Assembly: GCF_016908395.1 (NCBI RefSeq)
Contig: NZ_JAFBDU010000001.1
Location: 620,001 to 684,000 of the forward strand
Origin: Metabacillus crassostreae
GTDB lineage: Bacteria; Bacillota; Bacilli; Bacillales; Bacillaceae
Direction of reading: 5' to 3'
Length of the DNA: 64,000 bases
Shown: positions 8,451 through 16,852 of the stretch, piece by piece
How the letters are laid out: the number at the start of each line of letters is the position of its first letter
Position numbering within the stretch: the stretch's first letter is position 1
Notes under the pieces: generated by a model
The model's database searches: none
The model's input: only the letters and a program-made list of their open reading frames with translations
Told to the model about the DNA's origin: nothing
Program-made: the position numbers and the translations under genes

Positions 8451-8648
8451 ATGGGTATACTAGGAATACTTCTAATAACTACTGGTGTCACAATGATTGT
8501 AAAACCATCTATTTTATGGATATTAACAGAGAGCTAGAAATCAACCGATGGTACTGAACCATCAAGCTTGTATAAATGGTCTACTCGTTTTGGTGGTATT
8601 ATGATCACTATCGCAGGTATTGGTAGTGTAATAGTTTATTTTCTTTAG
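8451..8648 (+). pseudogene. DUF6199-like small membrane protein gene with in-frame TAG
   Basis: A 65-codon frame interrupted by TAG at 8535-8537. Before the stop: MGILGILLITTGVTMIVKPS and ILWILTES; after it: KSTDGTEPSSLYKWSTR and a second hydrophobic helix, ending at TAG 8646-8648. This two-helix layout with a KP-x-W-TES-W-KS...EPS core is what I expect for DUF6199 proteins, where a tryptophan normally follows TES; TGG to TAG explains the stop. A wobble-paired hairpin with six T follows. Dead gene or sequencing error. Confidence 0.6.
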
Positions 8649-8659
8649 AAAAAAAACGG

Positions 8660-8691
8660 AGGCATTCCTGGCAAGAAGGGGGTGCTTTTTT
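8660..8691 (+). terminator. Terminator after the DUF6199-like pseudogene
   Basis: GCATTCC pairs (two G-U pairs) with GGGGTGC, followed by TTTTTT. Confidence 0.6.
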
Positions 8692-8839
8692 GATGCTAAT
8701 ATAAAAGAATTAATGTGATCTTAGCAGCTAGAAACTAGCATAAGAAGAATTTCTGAAGTGTTTTAAGTAAATTTACAGGGCAATAGATTTTGTTCACCCT
8801 AATTTGATAATAGTTCTACTGGTAAAATAGGTAGATCGT

Positions 8840-9316
8840 TTATTCTTTTAATCTAGCTGCCCATATTAAATTATAAAAAACTGCCAACAACATAATTGCC
8901 GTTAAAATCAATGGGAAGAAATTCAAAACGCTGTTTTCAATACCTACTGAATATCTTATAAAAGATTCATTAGCTAATATAGAAATAATTAATACTAAAT
9001 GTTGAATGAAAATCATCATTTTTTTCGACATATTATATTGTTTCTCACGATTTTTTTCTGTTAAGTTAATGTAATTCAGTTTTTCAGGATGCTTAGTAAA
9101 TAATCCGATTAACCACCATAGCAAAAGTCCTATAATTGGCATAATTAGCACAAAAAACTTTGAACCCCAATTATCTGGTTCACCATTAGTGAAGTGAATC
9201 GCAATACGATCTGGAATATCTGGCCAAAATAAAAACAAATTTATTAAATGATACACTAAAATACCCACAGAAATGAAACTGAGTAGGAACTTAAATGATT
9301 TTATTTTCACTGACAT
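8840..9316 (-). CDS. DUF1648 (SdpI-like) membrane protein
   Basis: 158 residues with four hydrophobic segments. The first loop carries the DUF1648 signature PDIPDRIAIHFTNGEPDNWGSK; the second and later helices lack the long SdpI C-terminal half, so this is a short DUF1648 protein. SdpI relatives confer immunity to the SdpC toxin and DUF1648 proteins often pair with ArsR-type repressors, but none is adjacent here. The start at 9316 (MSVKIKS) is preceded by GAGGGTGAT; an upstream extension to 9391 has no ribosome site. Function unknown; a second DUF1648 protein occurs at 63247. Confidence 0.75.
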   Translation of the reverse strand: MSVKIKSFKFLLSFISVGILVYHLINLFLFWPDIPDRIAIHFTNGEPDNWGSKFFVLIMPIIGLLLWWLIGLFTKHPEKLNYINLTEKNREKQYNMSKKMMIFIQHLVLIISILANESFIRYSVGIENSVLNFFPLILTAIMLLAVFYNLIWAARLKE

Positions 9317-9542
9317 ATCACCCTCATTTTCCAATAATATATGATCTATTTTACCAAATTTATGAAAAATGAAAAGTAAATACGTTAGCAAAATTTGGAT
9401 AAGTAGGTTTTACTGCCAATAGGTAATAAAAGAAACCATCATTCAAAAATTAAAAGAAGATTAAAATGTAAGTATGCTAGTACATTTTTATTTCAGTAAA
9501 GAGTGCATTCCTTAAAGAGGGATTTTTTTATGTAAAATAAAT

Positions 9543-9566
9543 GGAAATTAATGTTAAACTATAGAA
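9543..9566 (+). repeat. 24-bp intergenic motif, copy 1
   Basis: Begins GGAAATTAATGTTAAA and ends TATAGAA; matches 11975-11998 with one mismatch. Both copies lie shortly after a GTGCATT..GATTTTT-like 3' end sequence and before a gene start, so they may be promoter elements (TATAGA as a -10) or pieces of a repeat family. Confidence 0.5.
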
Positions 9567-9652
9567 GCGGTTTGTTGAATAAAGCGACAATCTCAAATCA
9601 ATATAAAGGTACAAATCTATAAAACATCTACATTTATCCAAGGAGGGAAGAA

Positions 9653-9958
9653 ATGTTAACTGTATCAATAGTCTTAATGGTTTTAGGTGTAGTAATAGTC
9701 ATTGTTGGATTTTCCGTCAATCGAAAAGGGAAAACTTCATTCATTGCAGGTAATAATGAAATGTTTGTCCCGAAAAACGAAAAGAAATTAGCTGAGCGAA
9801 TAGGTTTTGTGATTATGTTATTTGGCATTGAGACAGTGTTATTCCCAGTCATATATAAATATATTCATGGTGTTGAGGGTTATCATTTTGCAGTAATAGC
9901 TGTTTTTCATATTTTCGCTGTGTTTGTGTTCATGTTATTAGACCAAATGGAAAGGTAA
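9653..9958 (+). CDS. DUF3784-like membrane protein
   Basis: 101 residues, three hydrophobic segments (about 3-20, 50-70, 78-97). After the first helix comes FIAGNNEMFVPKNEKKLAERIG, matching the pattern of DUF3784 proteins (small Bacillota membrane proteins of unknown function). Start ATG 9653 has GGAGGGAAG eight bases upstream. It is followed 38 bases later by a lipoprotein-like gene and may be co-transcribed with it. Confidence 0.7.
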   Translation: MLTVSIVLMVLGVVIVIVGFSVNRKGKTSFIAGNNEMFVPKNEKKLAERIGFVIMLFGIETVLFPVIYKYIHGVEGYHFAVIAVFHIFAVFVFMLLDQMER

Positions 9959-9996
9959 GGCTAAAGTTAAGTGAAGCTTATAAGGATTTACTCATT

Positions 9997-10914
9997 ATGA
10001 ACAAACGTCTGAAATTAATTGTAGGAATGCTTTTTATTTTTGTTCTTACAGGGTCCTTTGGCGAGGATTATGATGTTGGTGTTCCAACTGCCCATTTACA
10101 TTTAGAAAATAGTTTGCAAAATAAACAAATACAATTAACAAAAGCAAATATTAGCTGGAGTTCATATAGTGGAGATGTAGAAGAAACAATAGATAATATC
10201 GAAAAATTAGGATTAACACAAGATGAGATTAGGGTTTTCCCAAATCAAGAGGCTTCTTTGGAATTTAAAGAGAAAGAAGAAAATGGTGGGGATATTTGGT
10301 CCGACCCAACATTAACAGCTACTTTATGGAAAAATGGTGAACAAATCGACATCGAATTGGACGATAATAGAGAATTTCAATTCCCTCTTAAAGAAGGAAC
10401 TTATGTATTAGAAGTTAAATTTATTGATTCTGAAGACAGTGCTCAATATGTAGCAAATATCGTTATTGAAAAAACAAGTAAGCACACAAAAATAACTGAT
10501 GGCAAGCTTCCAGAGTTCACACTTATGGAAATGCCTTCGATTAAAAAAATCCAGACAACTGGGGATCCTGGTGTTATCTTTGATAATAGTTATTCCAAAG
10601 TATGTTGGAATGATTGTACAGACAATAGAACATATAATTACCCCGATATTCACTCTGGGGATGTTGAAGTAGGCGATGAATTACATATTGATTGGCATAA
10701 CATGAAACCAGATCCTACTGAAATAAATTTACTTCAAATAAATCCAGAGAATTATGAAATAATAGAAAAGGAAAGTATAAGCATTACTAATACAACGTTA
10801 GGATTAAAAGTTGATGAAGAGAATATTGGTGTTTATTATTCTTTAGAGTTTTTATGGAAAGAAGGAAATGATATAAAAGGAAAAAGCATAATGAATTTTA
10901 AATTAAATAATTAG
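9997..10914 (+). CDS. Exported protein with altered lipobox
   Basis: 305 residues. A signal sequence MNKRLKLIVGMLFIFVLTGS is followed by FGEDYDVGVPTAHLHL. The signal looks exactly like a lipoprotein leader (LTGC) except that the lipobox cysteine is serine (TCC; TGC would differ by one base). The mature part is rich in beta strands with an Ig-like stretch (about residues 90-160) and a CWNDC pair. Without the cysteine it could not be lipidated and would be secreted, cleaved differently or remain anchored by the leader. Function unknown. Monocistronic or coupled to the DUF3784 gene. Confidence 0.6.
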   Translation: MNKRLKLIVGMLFIFVLTGSFGEDYDVGVPTAHLHLENSLQNKQIQLTKANISWSSYSGDVEETIDNIEKLGLTQDEIRVFPNQEASLEFKEKEENGGDIWSDPTLTATLWKNGEQIDIELDDNREFQFPLKEGTYVLEVKFIDSEDSAQYVANIVIEKTSKHTKITDGKLPEFTLMEMPSIKKIQTTGDPGVIFDNSYSKVCWNDCTDNRTYNYPDIHSGDVEVGDELHIDWHNMKPDPTEINLLQINPENYEIIEKESISITNTTLGLKVDEENIGVYYSLEFLWKEGNDIKGKSIMNFKLNN

Positions 10915-11279
10915 TGAAAAACGATAATTAAATCTGGTTTAAAGAAATTAAATTCAAGCTAATTATATCTGATAGAGCTAGGAATTCTATACATTAGTAA
11001 CAACCTTTGTTCTTTAATGATGCGAGTGTCAATAAGAGCAACGACTTTTTCTTATGTCAGGTGAGTTTAGAAGAATTCGAATATCGTAGCGGAATTTAAG
11101 ATCGTATTAAAAAAGGTTAGTATCTAAAAAATTTAGATACTAACCTTTTTTATTGCAATGAAAATTAAAATGAAAACTTTACAAAAGTAAAACTAATTAT
11201 GTCTTTTGTATAAGTTTACTTTACTTTTACATAATAATAATTTATTATAACATTATAAGTAAAAAGGAAGGTGCTGGAA
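10915..11279. other. Intergenic region with terminator
   Basis: Contains the strong hairpin at 11109-11151; otherwise no gene or RNA seen. The A/T-rich stretch 11220-11260 probably holds the promoter of the XRE gene. Confidence 0.5.
11109..11151 (+). terminator. Strong intrinsic terminator
   Basis: Perfect 19-bp stem, AAAAAGGTTAGTATCTAAA with its complement, ending in a T run; symmetrical and probably bidirectional. Confidence 0.9.
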
Positions 11280-11519
11280 GTGAAAGAGAAATTCGGAGAT
11301 TTTATTAATAACAAAGTGTATGAACACAGGGTGTTAAAAAGAATGTCACAAAAGGAGTTGGCTGATGCTGTTGGCGTTTCAAAACAAACGATTTTTGTTA
11401 TGGAAAAAAATAATTATTCGCCTTCTCTTGTATTAGCTTTTCGAATAGCTGATTTCTTCAACGTAGATGTTAAGGAGATATTTACTTATGTGAAAGGATC
11501 TGATAAAAATGAGAATTAA
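11280..11519 (+). CDS. XRE-family transcriptional regulator
   Basis: 79-residue protein consisting almost entirely of a helix-turn-helix domain: [34 protein letters not shown], with [13 protein letters not shown] closing the fold. Such short XRE proteins typically autoregulate an operon with a small membrane protein. GTG 11280 is preferred to GTG 11271 because AAGGAAGG lies eight bases upstream. It overlaps the next gene by 11 bases, so the two are translationally coupled. Confidence 0.85.
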   Translation: MKEKFGDFINNKVYEHRVLKRMSQKELADAVGVSKQTIFVMEKNNYSPSLVLAFRIADFFNVDVKEIFTYVKGSDKNEN

Positions 11520-11865
11520 ATCTATAGAAATATCAAATATGTTTTTTAATCCTTTAAAAACCTGGGCAGAAAAATCAACTGAAAATTGGAATATGCTAGT
11601 TGGAAGCAGTTTATTATTGCTTTTAGTCGGAGCGATTCTTGTATACGTATATCAAAGAAAATTGGGTAAAGCTGACGAAAGAACAAATCAAATATATTTT
11701 AAAAGCGCCTTAATTATGTTATGTGCAATCATTTTTGGCGATTTAATTTTCCCGAAAGAATATATGTGGCAAATTTTCTTCCTATTTAAATATTCTCTTG
11801 CATTCTTAGCATCAGGAATATATCTAGCTATTCGATATAAAAAAGACTTTTCACAATTTATTTAA
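11509..11865 (+). CDS. DUF2178-like membrane protein partner of the XRE regulator
   Basis: 118 residues with three hydrophobic segments. Between helices one and two is [17 protein letters not shown], a motif seen in DUF2178 proteins (DER-T...K.A). The start overlaps the end of the XRE gene, a common regulator-membrane protein pairing in Bacillaceae whose function is not known. Translation is probably coupled. Confidence 0.7.
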   Translation: MRIKSIEISNMFFNPLKTWAEKSTENWNMLVGSSLLLLLVGAILVYVYQRKLGKADERTNQIYFKSALIMLCAIIFGDLIFPKEYMWQIFFLFKYSLAFLASGIYLAIRYKKDFSQFI

Positions 11866-11928
11866 TTATATATGAAAGATTAGAATAGTTTACTAGGTAG
11901 GAGCTGCCGAACCAATCTTCAACGATAG

Positions 11929-11961
11929 GGTGCATTTCTTTAAAAAGGAATGCATCTTTTT
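11929..11961 (+). terminator. Terminator after the XRE-DUF2178 operon
   Basis: GGTGCATT and AATGCATC pair around an A/T-rich centre, followed by TTTTT. Confidence 0.7.
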
Positions 11962-11974
11962 ATGTTAATGAAAA

Positions 11975-11998
11975 GGAAATTAATGTTAAAATATAGAA
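11975..11998 (+). repeat. 24-bp intergenic motif, copy 2
   Basis: Same motif as at 9543-9566 (one mismatch), again between a GTGCATT-type hairpin and a downstream start codon. Confidence 0.5.
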
Positions 11999-12039
11999 AA
12001 AGTCATCTTGAATTAGATACATCCTTAATGAGGTGAAAA

Positions 12040-12660
12040 ATGGGCAATCGTTGGAATGAAATCATATATAAAATTTGGTCTCCTGTGTACGATAAGTTTT
12101 TTAATTCTGGGGTGTTTTTAGAAGCTCGAAAACAGATATTTCATGGAAACAAGTTTATTGCAAATCAAAAAATCCTATTCGTGGGTGTTGGTACAGGTGC
12201 TGATTTGGAACTAATTAATCATAGGGAGTTAACTATTACTGCAATAGACTATTCGAACGAAATGCTTGAAAAGGCAAAATTGAAATTTGAAAATTCCTCA
12301 ATTCATTTTTTGAAAATGGACGCTCAAAATATGAATTTTAATGAAAATCAATTTGATGTTGTTATAGGAAGTCTTGTTTTATCTGTGGTGCCTGACGCAG
12401 ATAAATGTATTAAAGAAATGATAAGGGTTTTAAAACCGAATGGAAAGATGATTATTTTTGATAAATTTTCACCTAAAGGAATGAAGCTTTCTGTTTTGAA
12501 GAAAACGTTTAGACCATTAGTCAAGTTGTTAGGTACTGATATTGGTGTAAGTTTTGAGAGATTGTATGAGAATAATAAAGAAACTATTTTTATACAAGAA
12601 GACACTCCAGTAATATTTAATGGTATGTATAGACATATAGTTGTCATCAAAAATATATAG
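12040..12660 (+). CDS. Class I SAM-dependent methyltransferase
   Basis: 206 residues with the class I methyltransferase core: motif I FVGVGTGADLELI (about 46-58), acidic residue in TAIDYSNEML, KMDAQNMNF, and the post-motif VIGSLVLSVVPDADKCIKEMIRVLKPNGKMIIFD. The overall pattern is close to UbiE/PmtA-like enzymes that methylate lipids or quinones, but the substrate is not known. ATG 12040 follows GAGGTGAAAA. Only 34 bases separate it from the oxidoreductase gene downstream, so they are probably one operon. Confidence 0.85.
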   Translation: MGNRWNEIIYKIWSPVYDKFFNSGVFLEARKQIFHGNKFIANQKILFVGVGTGADLELINHRELTITAIDYSNEMLEKAKLKFENSSIHFLKMDAQNMNFNENQFDVVIGSLVLSVVPDADKCIKEMIRVLKPNGKMIIFDKFSPKGMKLSVLKKTFRPLVKLLGTDIGVSFERLYENNKETIFIQEDTPVIFNGMYRHIVVIKNI

Positions 12661-12694
12661 CTATTAAATATATTAATTAGGTAGGAGAGAGAAA

Positions 12695-13660
12695 ATGAAA
12701 GCTGTCATTCAAAATGAATTTGGAGATACTAGTGTTCTTACATACACAGATGTTGATTTGCCGAAAATAGATGAAAATGAAGTATTAATAAAAGTGGCTT
12801 ATACCAGTGTTAACTATGCAGATATAAAAAAACGAAAAGGAAATAAAGGTAAAGGTGATTTTCCTTTAACCCTCGGACTGGATGTAGTGGGGACTATAGA
12901 AGAGGTCTCTCCTAAATCAAACTTTGCAAAAGGTGATAGAGTAATAGCTTTCCCTAAAGCAGGCTCCTATGCAGAAAAAGTTGTAGCAAATGAGCGACTA
13001 GTATTTAAAATTCCAGATACTCTAACATATGAAAAAGCTGCAACAATGCCTACGGTTTCGATATTATCTTATATATTATTTTATGAAATTGGACAAGTTC
13101 GAAAATCAGATACTATTGTTATTCATAGTGCAGCTGGTGGAGTAGGTTCAATGCTCGTCCAACTAGCCAAACTACTCGGCGTTCAAAAAATTATAGGAAC
13201 AGTTGGAAATCTAAATAAAGAAAATTATGTGAAGAATTTAGGAGCAGATATCGTTTGTTCCTACGATACATTTGTAGAGGAAGTTTTAAAGCAAACAGAT
13301 AACTTGGGAGCAAATATTATCTTTGATTCCGTTGCTGGTGATGTGACTAATAAGAGCTTAGAGTGTTTAGCTTTGTATGGTACGCTCGTGCAATTTGGCA
13401 ATAGCAGTGGACAACCTGGTTGTTTTAAAACAAGTGATGTGCATAGTAGCTGTAGAAATATTAAAGGTTTTAGCTTAGGTACAACTAGAAAACATCATCC
13501 AGAGCGATTAGCACCTGTTGCAGAACAGGTTTTAAATCTGTTTGCTTCAAAGCAATTGACTCTCCCTATTGCAAAAGTATTCAATTTAAGTGATGTAGCT
13601 AATGCACACAAATTAGTTGAAAGCCGTCATTATGAAGGTAAAGTGTTAATTAAAGTTTAA
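12695..13660 (+). CDS. Quinone oxidoreductase-like zinc-independent MDR enzyme
   Basis: 321-residue member of the medium-chain dehydrogenase family. GroES-like part with TSVNYADIKKRKG and LGLDVVGTIEEVS; NADPH-binding Rossmann motif HSAAGGVGSMLVQLAKLLG (about 144-162), then FDSVAGDVTNKSL. The catalytic zinc ligands of true alcohol dehydrogenases are missing, as in quinone oxidoreductases. It probably reduces quinones or alpha,beta-unsaturated carbonyls. ATG 12695 follows GTAGGAGAG. Downstream of a methyltransferase with which it is probably co-transcribed. Confidence 0.88.
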   Translation: MKAVIQNEFGDTSVLTYTDVDLPKIDENEVLIKVAYTSVNYADIKKRKGNKGKGDFPLTLGLDVVGTIEEVSPKSNFAKGDRVIAFPKAGSYAEKVVANERLVFKIPDTLTYEKAATMPTVSILSYILFYEIGQVRKSDTIVIHSAAGGVGSMLVQLAKLLGVQKIIGTVGNLNKENYVKNLGADIVCSYDTFVEEVLKQTDNLGANIIFDSVAGDVTNKSLECLALYGTLVQFGNSSGQPGCFKTSDVHSSCRNIKGFSLGTTRKHHPERLAPVAEQVLNLFASKQLTLPIAKVFNLSDVANAHKLVESRHYEGKVLIKV

Positions 13661-13794
13661 ATCATACTTGCTACATTATTTTATTTACTCAATTTTATCT
13701 TCTAGTAATCTTAGAGAAAACAGATGGACCAGTATATATTGCAATTTTAGATGAGAAAGAAATACCATATTTAAAAATGCTTTAAGGTTAATTG

Positions 13795-13900
13795 TTATTC
13801 AACAAATGGTTAGCAATTGTTTCATGCAAAAGTTGTTTTTTCACTAACGGTCAGGCTCTTAAAGTTCCTTATTCAGCTAACGAATGCTAGTGTTGAATAA
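13795..13900. repeat. Intergenic repeat, copy B (TTATTCAACA/TGTTGAATAA)
   Basis: 106 bp bounded by the perfect 10-bp inverted repeat TTATTCAACA and TGTTGAATAA, with CACTAACGG and AGCTAACGAATGC inside. Shares ends and CTAACG motifs with copy A at 4090. A similar end, TTGTTGAATAAAGCGA, occurs alone near 9573. Confidence 0.6.
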
Positions 13901-14088
13901 ACAAATTTCTGTAGTTTGAGTGATGAAATAATGTTACAAAGAATAATTTATTTTTATAATAATAGTAGAACAAAACATGATTGCTTCGGATAGATAAAGG
14001 CTGTGATGTTATTTTTTATGTAATTCACGAGGAAATGTGAAGGAATTCAGTTAAACTAGCGGTGTGCCTTATTTTAAGATGACTGTTA

Positions 14089-14132
14089 ATACAAAAAAAG
14101 GATCAGATTAAAATCTGATCCTTTTTTTGTAT
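14089..14132 (+). terminator. Perfect bidirectional terminator
   Basis: ATACAAAAAAAGGATCAGAT pairs fully with its complement around a 4-base loop, ending in a T run on both strands. Confidence 0.9.
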
Positions 14133-14233
14133 TCCTGATTTACTAAAACCAGTGTTAATTAACATGTTAAATTAGGTTTTCTCCCCCTCAACCAAACGCC
14201 CTATTTGAAAATAAAGGGTTTTTTCAACCATAA

Positions 14234-14374
14234 ATGGAGTATGGAGAACTGATTGCACCATCCAGAATCATACGCAAAGCTACCGGTGAATTTAGCACCG
14301 CTTGCAGTAGCGCTCATACATACGGAGGACAATTTAGAGTTCGTTTGCGCCAGAGTGGTTATGTAAAAGCCTAG
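14234..14374 (+). other. GC-richer 46-codon open frame, unrecognised
   Basis: ATG 14234 to TAG 14374 encodes MEYGELIAPSRIIRKATGEF and then a Cys/Ser/Gly-rich tail with YGGQFRVRLRQSGYVKA. Base composition is visibly richer in G and C than the flanks, and the opposite strand is also open. It may be the tail of a lost secreted-protein gene or chance. No ribosome site of note. Confidence 0.2.
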
Positions 14375-14626
14375 TAGCAAAAGACAAAGCAACGGTAGAT
14401 GGGTGGATTGAAAACTTTGGGCGAAGGGGAACCATCAATATGTAAATAGGGGGATTGGTTTCGGTGATCTTCCACTTAAAATCAATACACCTCCGGAAAT
14501 TACAGTTTTTATATTGACAAAAGCCTAGAATAAAAGAATACGTTTATAGCATTTTGTGTCGGGTAATAGTTTTATATAGGCTAAAGCAATAGTTTTCAAG
14601 ACTAATTACAAGGAGTGAAATCATCT

Positions 14627-14841
14627 ATGAAAAACTATTAGCATTACCTTTAGAAGCTGAATTGATTTTGGGAGGTTGTGCAGAAGGGCACAAGAGGATA
14701 CAGATGAACCTAATACTGAAGGATGAAGTGGTTGATGTAGAACAAAATAAATTAGAATCAGAATCTAATGAAACTGGAACGAATGAAGAAGAGGACCCAG
14801 ATCTTGATGAAGAATCTTCTGAAAAAGTAAACGGAAAATAA
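14627..14841 (+). pseudogene. Small acidic lipoprotein gene, frameshifted after the start
   Basis: AAGGAGTGAAATCATCT precedes ATG AAA AAC TAT TAG. One A is missing from the lysine codons: restoring it gives MKKLLALPLEAELILGGCAE, a lipoprotein leader with lipobox LGGC, followed by a very acidic tail (ESNETGTNEEEDPDLDEESS) up to TAA 14841. As it stands translation stops after four codons. The acidic sequence resembles the linker of the surface protein encoded just downstream. Dead gene or homopolymer read error. Confidence 0.65.
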
Positions 14842-14870
14842 TCCTCTAGTAATTTTGTTTGTAAATAAAC

Positions 14871-14903
14871 CAGTGCCTTTTGAATTAGAGGCGCTGTTAT
14901 TTT
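14871..14903 (+). terminator. Terminator after the lipoprotein pseudogene
   Basis: CAGTGCC pairs with GGCGCTG (one G-U pair), followed by TTATTTTT. Confidence 0.65.
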
Positions 14904-14963
14904 TAAAAGTGAATAAATAACCTTTCATGATCTAATGAAAATAGAAATCAAAGGAGGCTAAAC

Positions 14964-15911
14964 ATGAAAAAAAAAGTAATACCATTTGCAGTTGTATCAA
15001 CATTAGTTTTTGCCCCGCTATCTGCGGGTGCAGTGGAATATAAAGAGGTAAAAGAGCAATACCCGGCGGTGACGTCCTGGACAGAGGTGGACTGGAATAA
15101 CTATCTAGAGGAAAATTACGGATCTCAGTTAAATGATTATGATAACATGGATGAACTGAAAGCAGACATCGGGGAACCAATAGATGTTAATCAGCTGGCT
15201 GACGGAAATCTTGATCAAAATATATTGGACATCATTGAAAGATACAATATGGATACAAATCAGCTGGTAGCTTTCTTAGAAGAATATGACAACAGGGATA
15301 ATATACACTTTGTTGGCGATTTGGTGAAATCATTGGATGAGGGAGGAACCGTTAATGAAAATGATTCAACCAATAATAATGGAGATGTTGCTTCAGAAAA
15401 CAATAACGAAGACAATACTTCCGATAACTCTAATGACAATGGACCAAACGAACCCGCTGAATCAGAAACACTTGACGAGGCACAGTTAGAGGAAACGTAC
15501 TTAGTACCACTTGGGTGGACGGTTGATGAATTCAACCAGTATTTAGCTGATAATTATGAAACAGACTTGAATGATTACACTTTATTTGAAGACCTGGTAG
15601 CTCAGGTAGGTCCGCTAATTACCGACGAAAATGAACTTGAGTTAATAGAAGAATACGGCTTGACTCCTGAAGAGTACGAAGTATTATTGGCAGAGTACGG
15701 AGAACGTCCAGATGATTATTACTTCCTGAACGACTTGAGAGAATCGCTTGATTACTATAATAGTGATCAGCCGGAAGAAGCAGCAACTGAAAAGGGCGGT
15801 GAAATGCCAGATACAGCTACAAATTCCCTTGCCTATGTTTTTCTTGGAGTTGGATTATTCATGCTTGGAGGCATTACCTTGAGAGCGCGTAAACACTTTG
15901 GTGATCGGTAA
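14964..15911 (+). CDS. Processed acidic surface protein with class D sorting signal
   Basis: 315 residues: signal peptide (1-23, cut after SAGA), two copies of a domain of about 85 residues (25-115 and 175-260; shared pattern SWTEVDWNNYLEENYG...LNDYDNMDEL and GWTVDEFNQYLADNYE...LNDYTLFEDL), a linker rich in Asn, Glu, Ser and Thr between them, and a C-terminal sorting signal MPDTATN, hydrophobic helix, RARKHFGDR. The motif is a variant of LPDTA used by class D sortases (Met for Leu). It is followed, overlapping by one base, by a sortase gene, so the pair is dedicated. Expected to be covalently attached to the cell wall of the mother cell or vegetative cell; binding role unknown. GC content is somewhat higher than the surroundings. 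Confidence 0.88.
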   Translation: MKKKVIPFAVVSTLVFAPLSAGAVEYKEVKEQYPAVTSWTEVDWNNYLEENYGSQLNDYDNMDELKADIGEPIDVNQLADGNLDQNILDIIERYNMDTNQLVAFLEEYDNRDNIHFVGDLVKSLDEGGTVNENDSTNNNGDVASENNNEDNTSDNSNDNGPNEPAESETLDEAQLEETYLVPLGWTVDEFNQYLADNYETDLNDYTLFEDLVAQVGPLITDENELELIEEYGLTPEEYEVLLAEYGERPDDYYFLNDLRESLDYYNSDQPEEAATEKGGEMPDTATNSLAYVFLGVGLFMLGGITLRARKHFGDR

Positions 15912-16531
15912 TGGATAAAGGGAAAAATAATGGTAAGCGGGAATGGATTATTCCCGCTATTGCCTTTTTCCTCATCATTTCTGGCGTATATTTGGCAGCC
16001 ACCCACGCATATAGCTGGGCAAAAGGAGTCATGGCTGTCGAGAATGGTAATGACGGTGTTAGTATCAGGAACATGGAACAAGAAATGGATGAAAATGAAG
16101 GAAGCACGAATACCGATAAACCTGATGAAGGCGAAAAGATCGGGGAAATATCCATCCCAAAGCTCGACATGTCTGTTCCGATATATGAAGGTACAAATGA
16201 AGAAGAGCTTGGAAAAGGTGCTGGACATTATTCCAACAGTGTTATGCCTGGTGAAGACAATAACACGGTTATTTCAGGGCATCGGGACACTGTATTCAGA
16301 AACCTGAAAGAAGTCGGAGAAAATGATGTGATTAAGGTTGAAACTGCCAAAGGAATATACACCTACCGAATAGAAAAGGTCAGGATTGTCGACGCAGAGG
16401 ATAAAACCGTCATTGTCCCAAAGCCTGAAGCTACTTTAACTTTAACGACCTGTTACCCATTTACGTACATTGGCGATGCACCAGAACGTTATGTTTTGGT
16501 TGGAAATTTGATAAACTCATCTGAAAAATAA
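15911..16531 (+). CDS. Class D sortase
   Basis: 206 residues: an N-terminal membrane anchor (about 13-35), an acidic linker, then the sortase beta-barrel. Catalytic residues are visible: His124 in SGHRDTVF, Cys181 in TLTTCYPF and Arg193 in PERYVL. The GHRDT and TLxTCYP patterns are those of class D sortases. The start ATG shares its A with the TAA of the surface protein gene upstream, so the substrate and the enzyme are translationally coupled. It would cleave the MPDTA motif and attach the protein to peptidoglycan precursors outside the cytoplasmic membrane. Confidence 0.92.
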   Translation: MDKGKNNGKREWIIPAIAFFLIISGVYLAATHAYSWAKGVMAVENGNDGVSIRNMEQEMDENEGSTNTDKPDEGEKIGEISIPKLDMSVPIYEGTNEEELGKGAGHYSNSVMPGEDNNTVISGHRDTVFRNLKEVGENDVIKVETAKGIYTYRIEKVRIVDAEDKTVIVPKPEATLTLTTCYPFTYIGDAPERYVLVGNLINSSEK

Positions 16532-16817
16532 CATACTTTTAAGGGATCACATTGAAAAAGAACTTTCTAATCGCAATTCCGCTTGTACGATCCTTTGTCC
16601 TTGGATGGTGTTCTAAAAGAGCAGGAAAAATGAATGCATAAAGAAGAAACAGCATAAGTAATGAAGATGAAAAGTTTTTGTCCATTTTAAAATCCAATAG
16701 AGTTGGTTCCATCTTCTATGTATAGTTGGTTTTAGGTTTACATCACACTATATTTTATTGAGTAGGTCCTTGAGAGGATAAAAAGTAAATGAACTTGATC
16801 AAGACAACAAATACGAA
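16532..16817. other. Intergenic region with a possible dead leader
   Basis: A frame from TTG near 16552 reads MKKNFLIAIPLVRSFVLGWC and ends shortly after at TAA; it resembles a decayed lipoprotein leader. No other gene seen. Confidence 0.3.
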
Positions 16818-16849
16818 CAGTTGCCCTTATTAGACGGCAACTGTTTTTT
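16818..16849 (+). terminator. Intrinsic terminator upstream of the DUF4230 fragment
   Basis: CAGTTGCC and GGCAACTG with a 10-base loop and TTTTTT. Confidence 0.9.
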
Positions 16850-16852
16850 ATC

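Larger units (their letters stand above)
13661..14963. other. 1.3-kb region without an intact gene
   Basis: Holds an intergenic repeat (13795), a perfect terminator (14089), a small GC-richer open frame (14234), a frameshifted lipoprotein gene (14627) and a terminator (14871). The rest shows nothing I can identify. Confidence 0.6.

Noticed and set aside
14201-14392. 63-codon minus-strand frame with a hydrophobic start
   Set aside because: No ribosome site; overlaps a similarly open plus-strand frame in GC-richer DNA. Neither is recognised.
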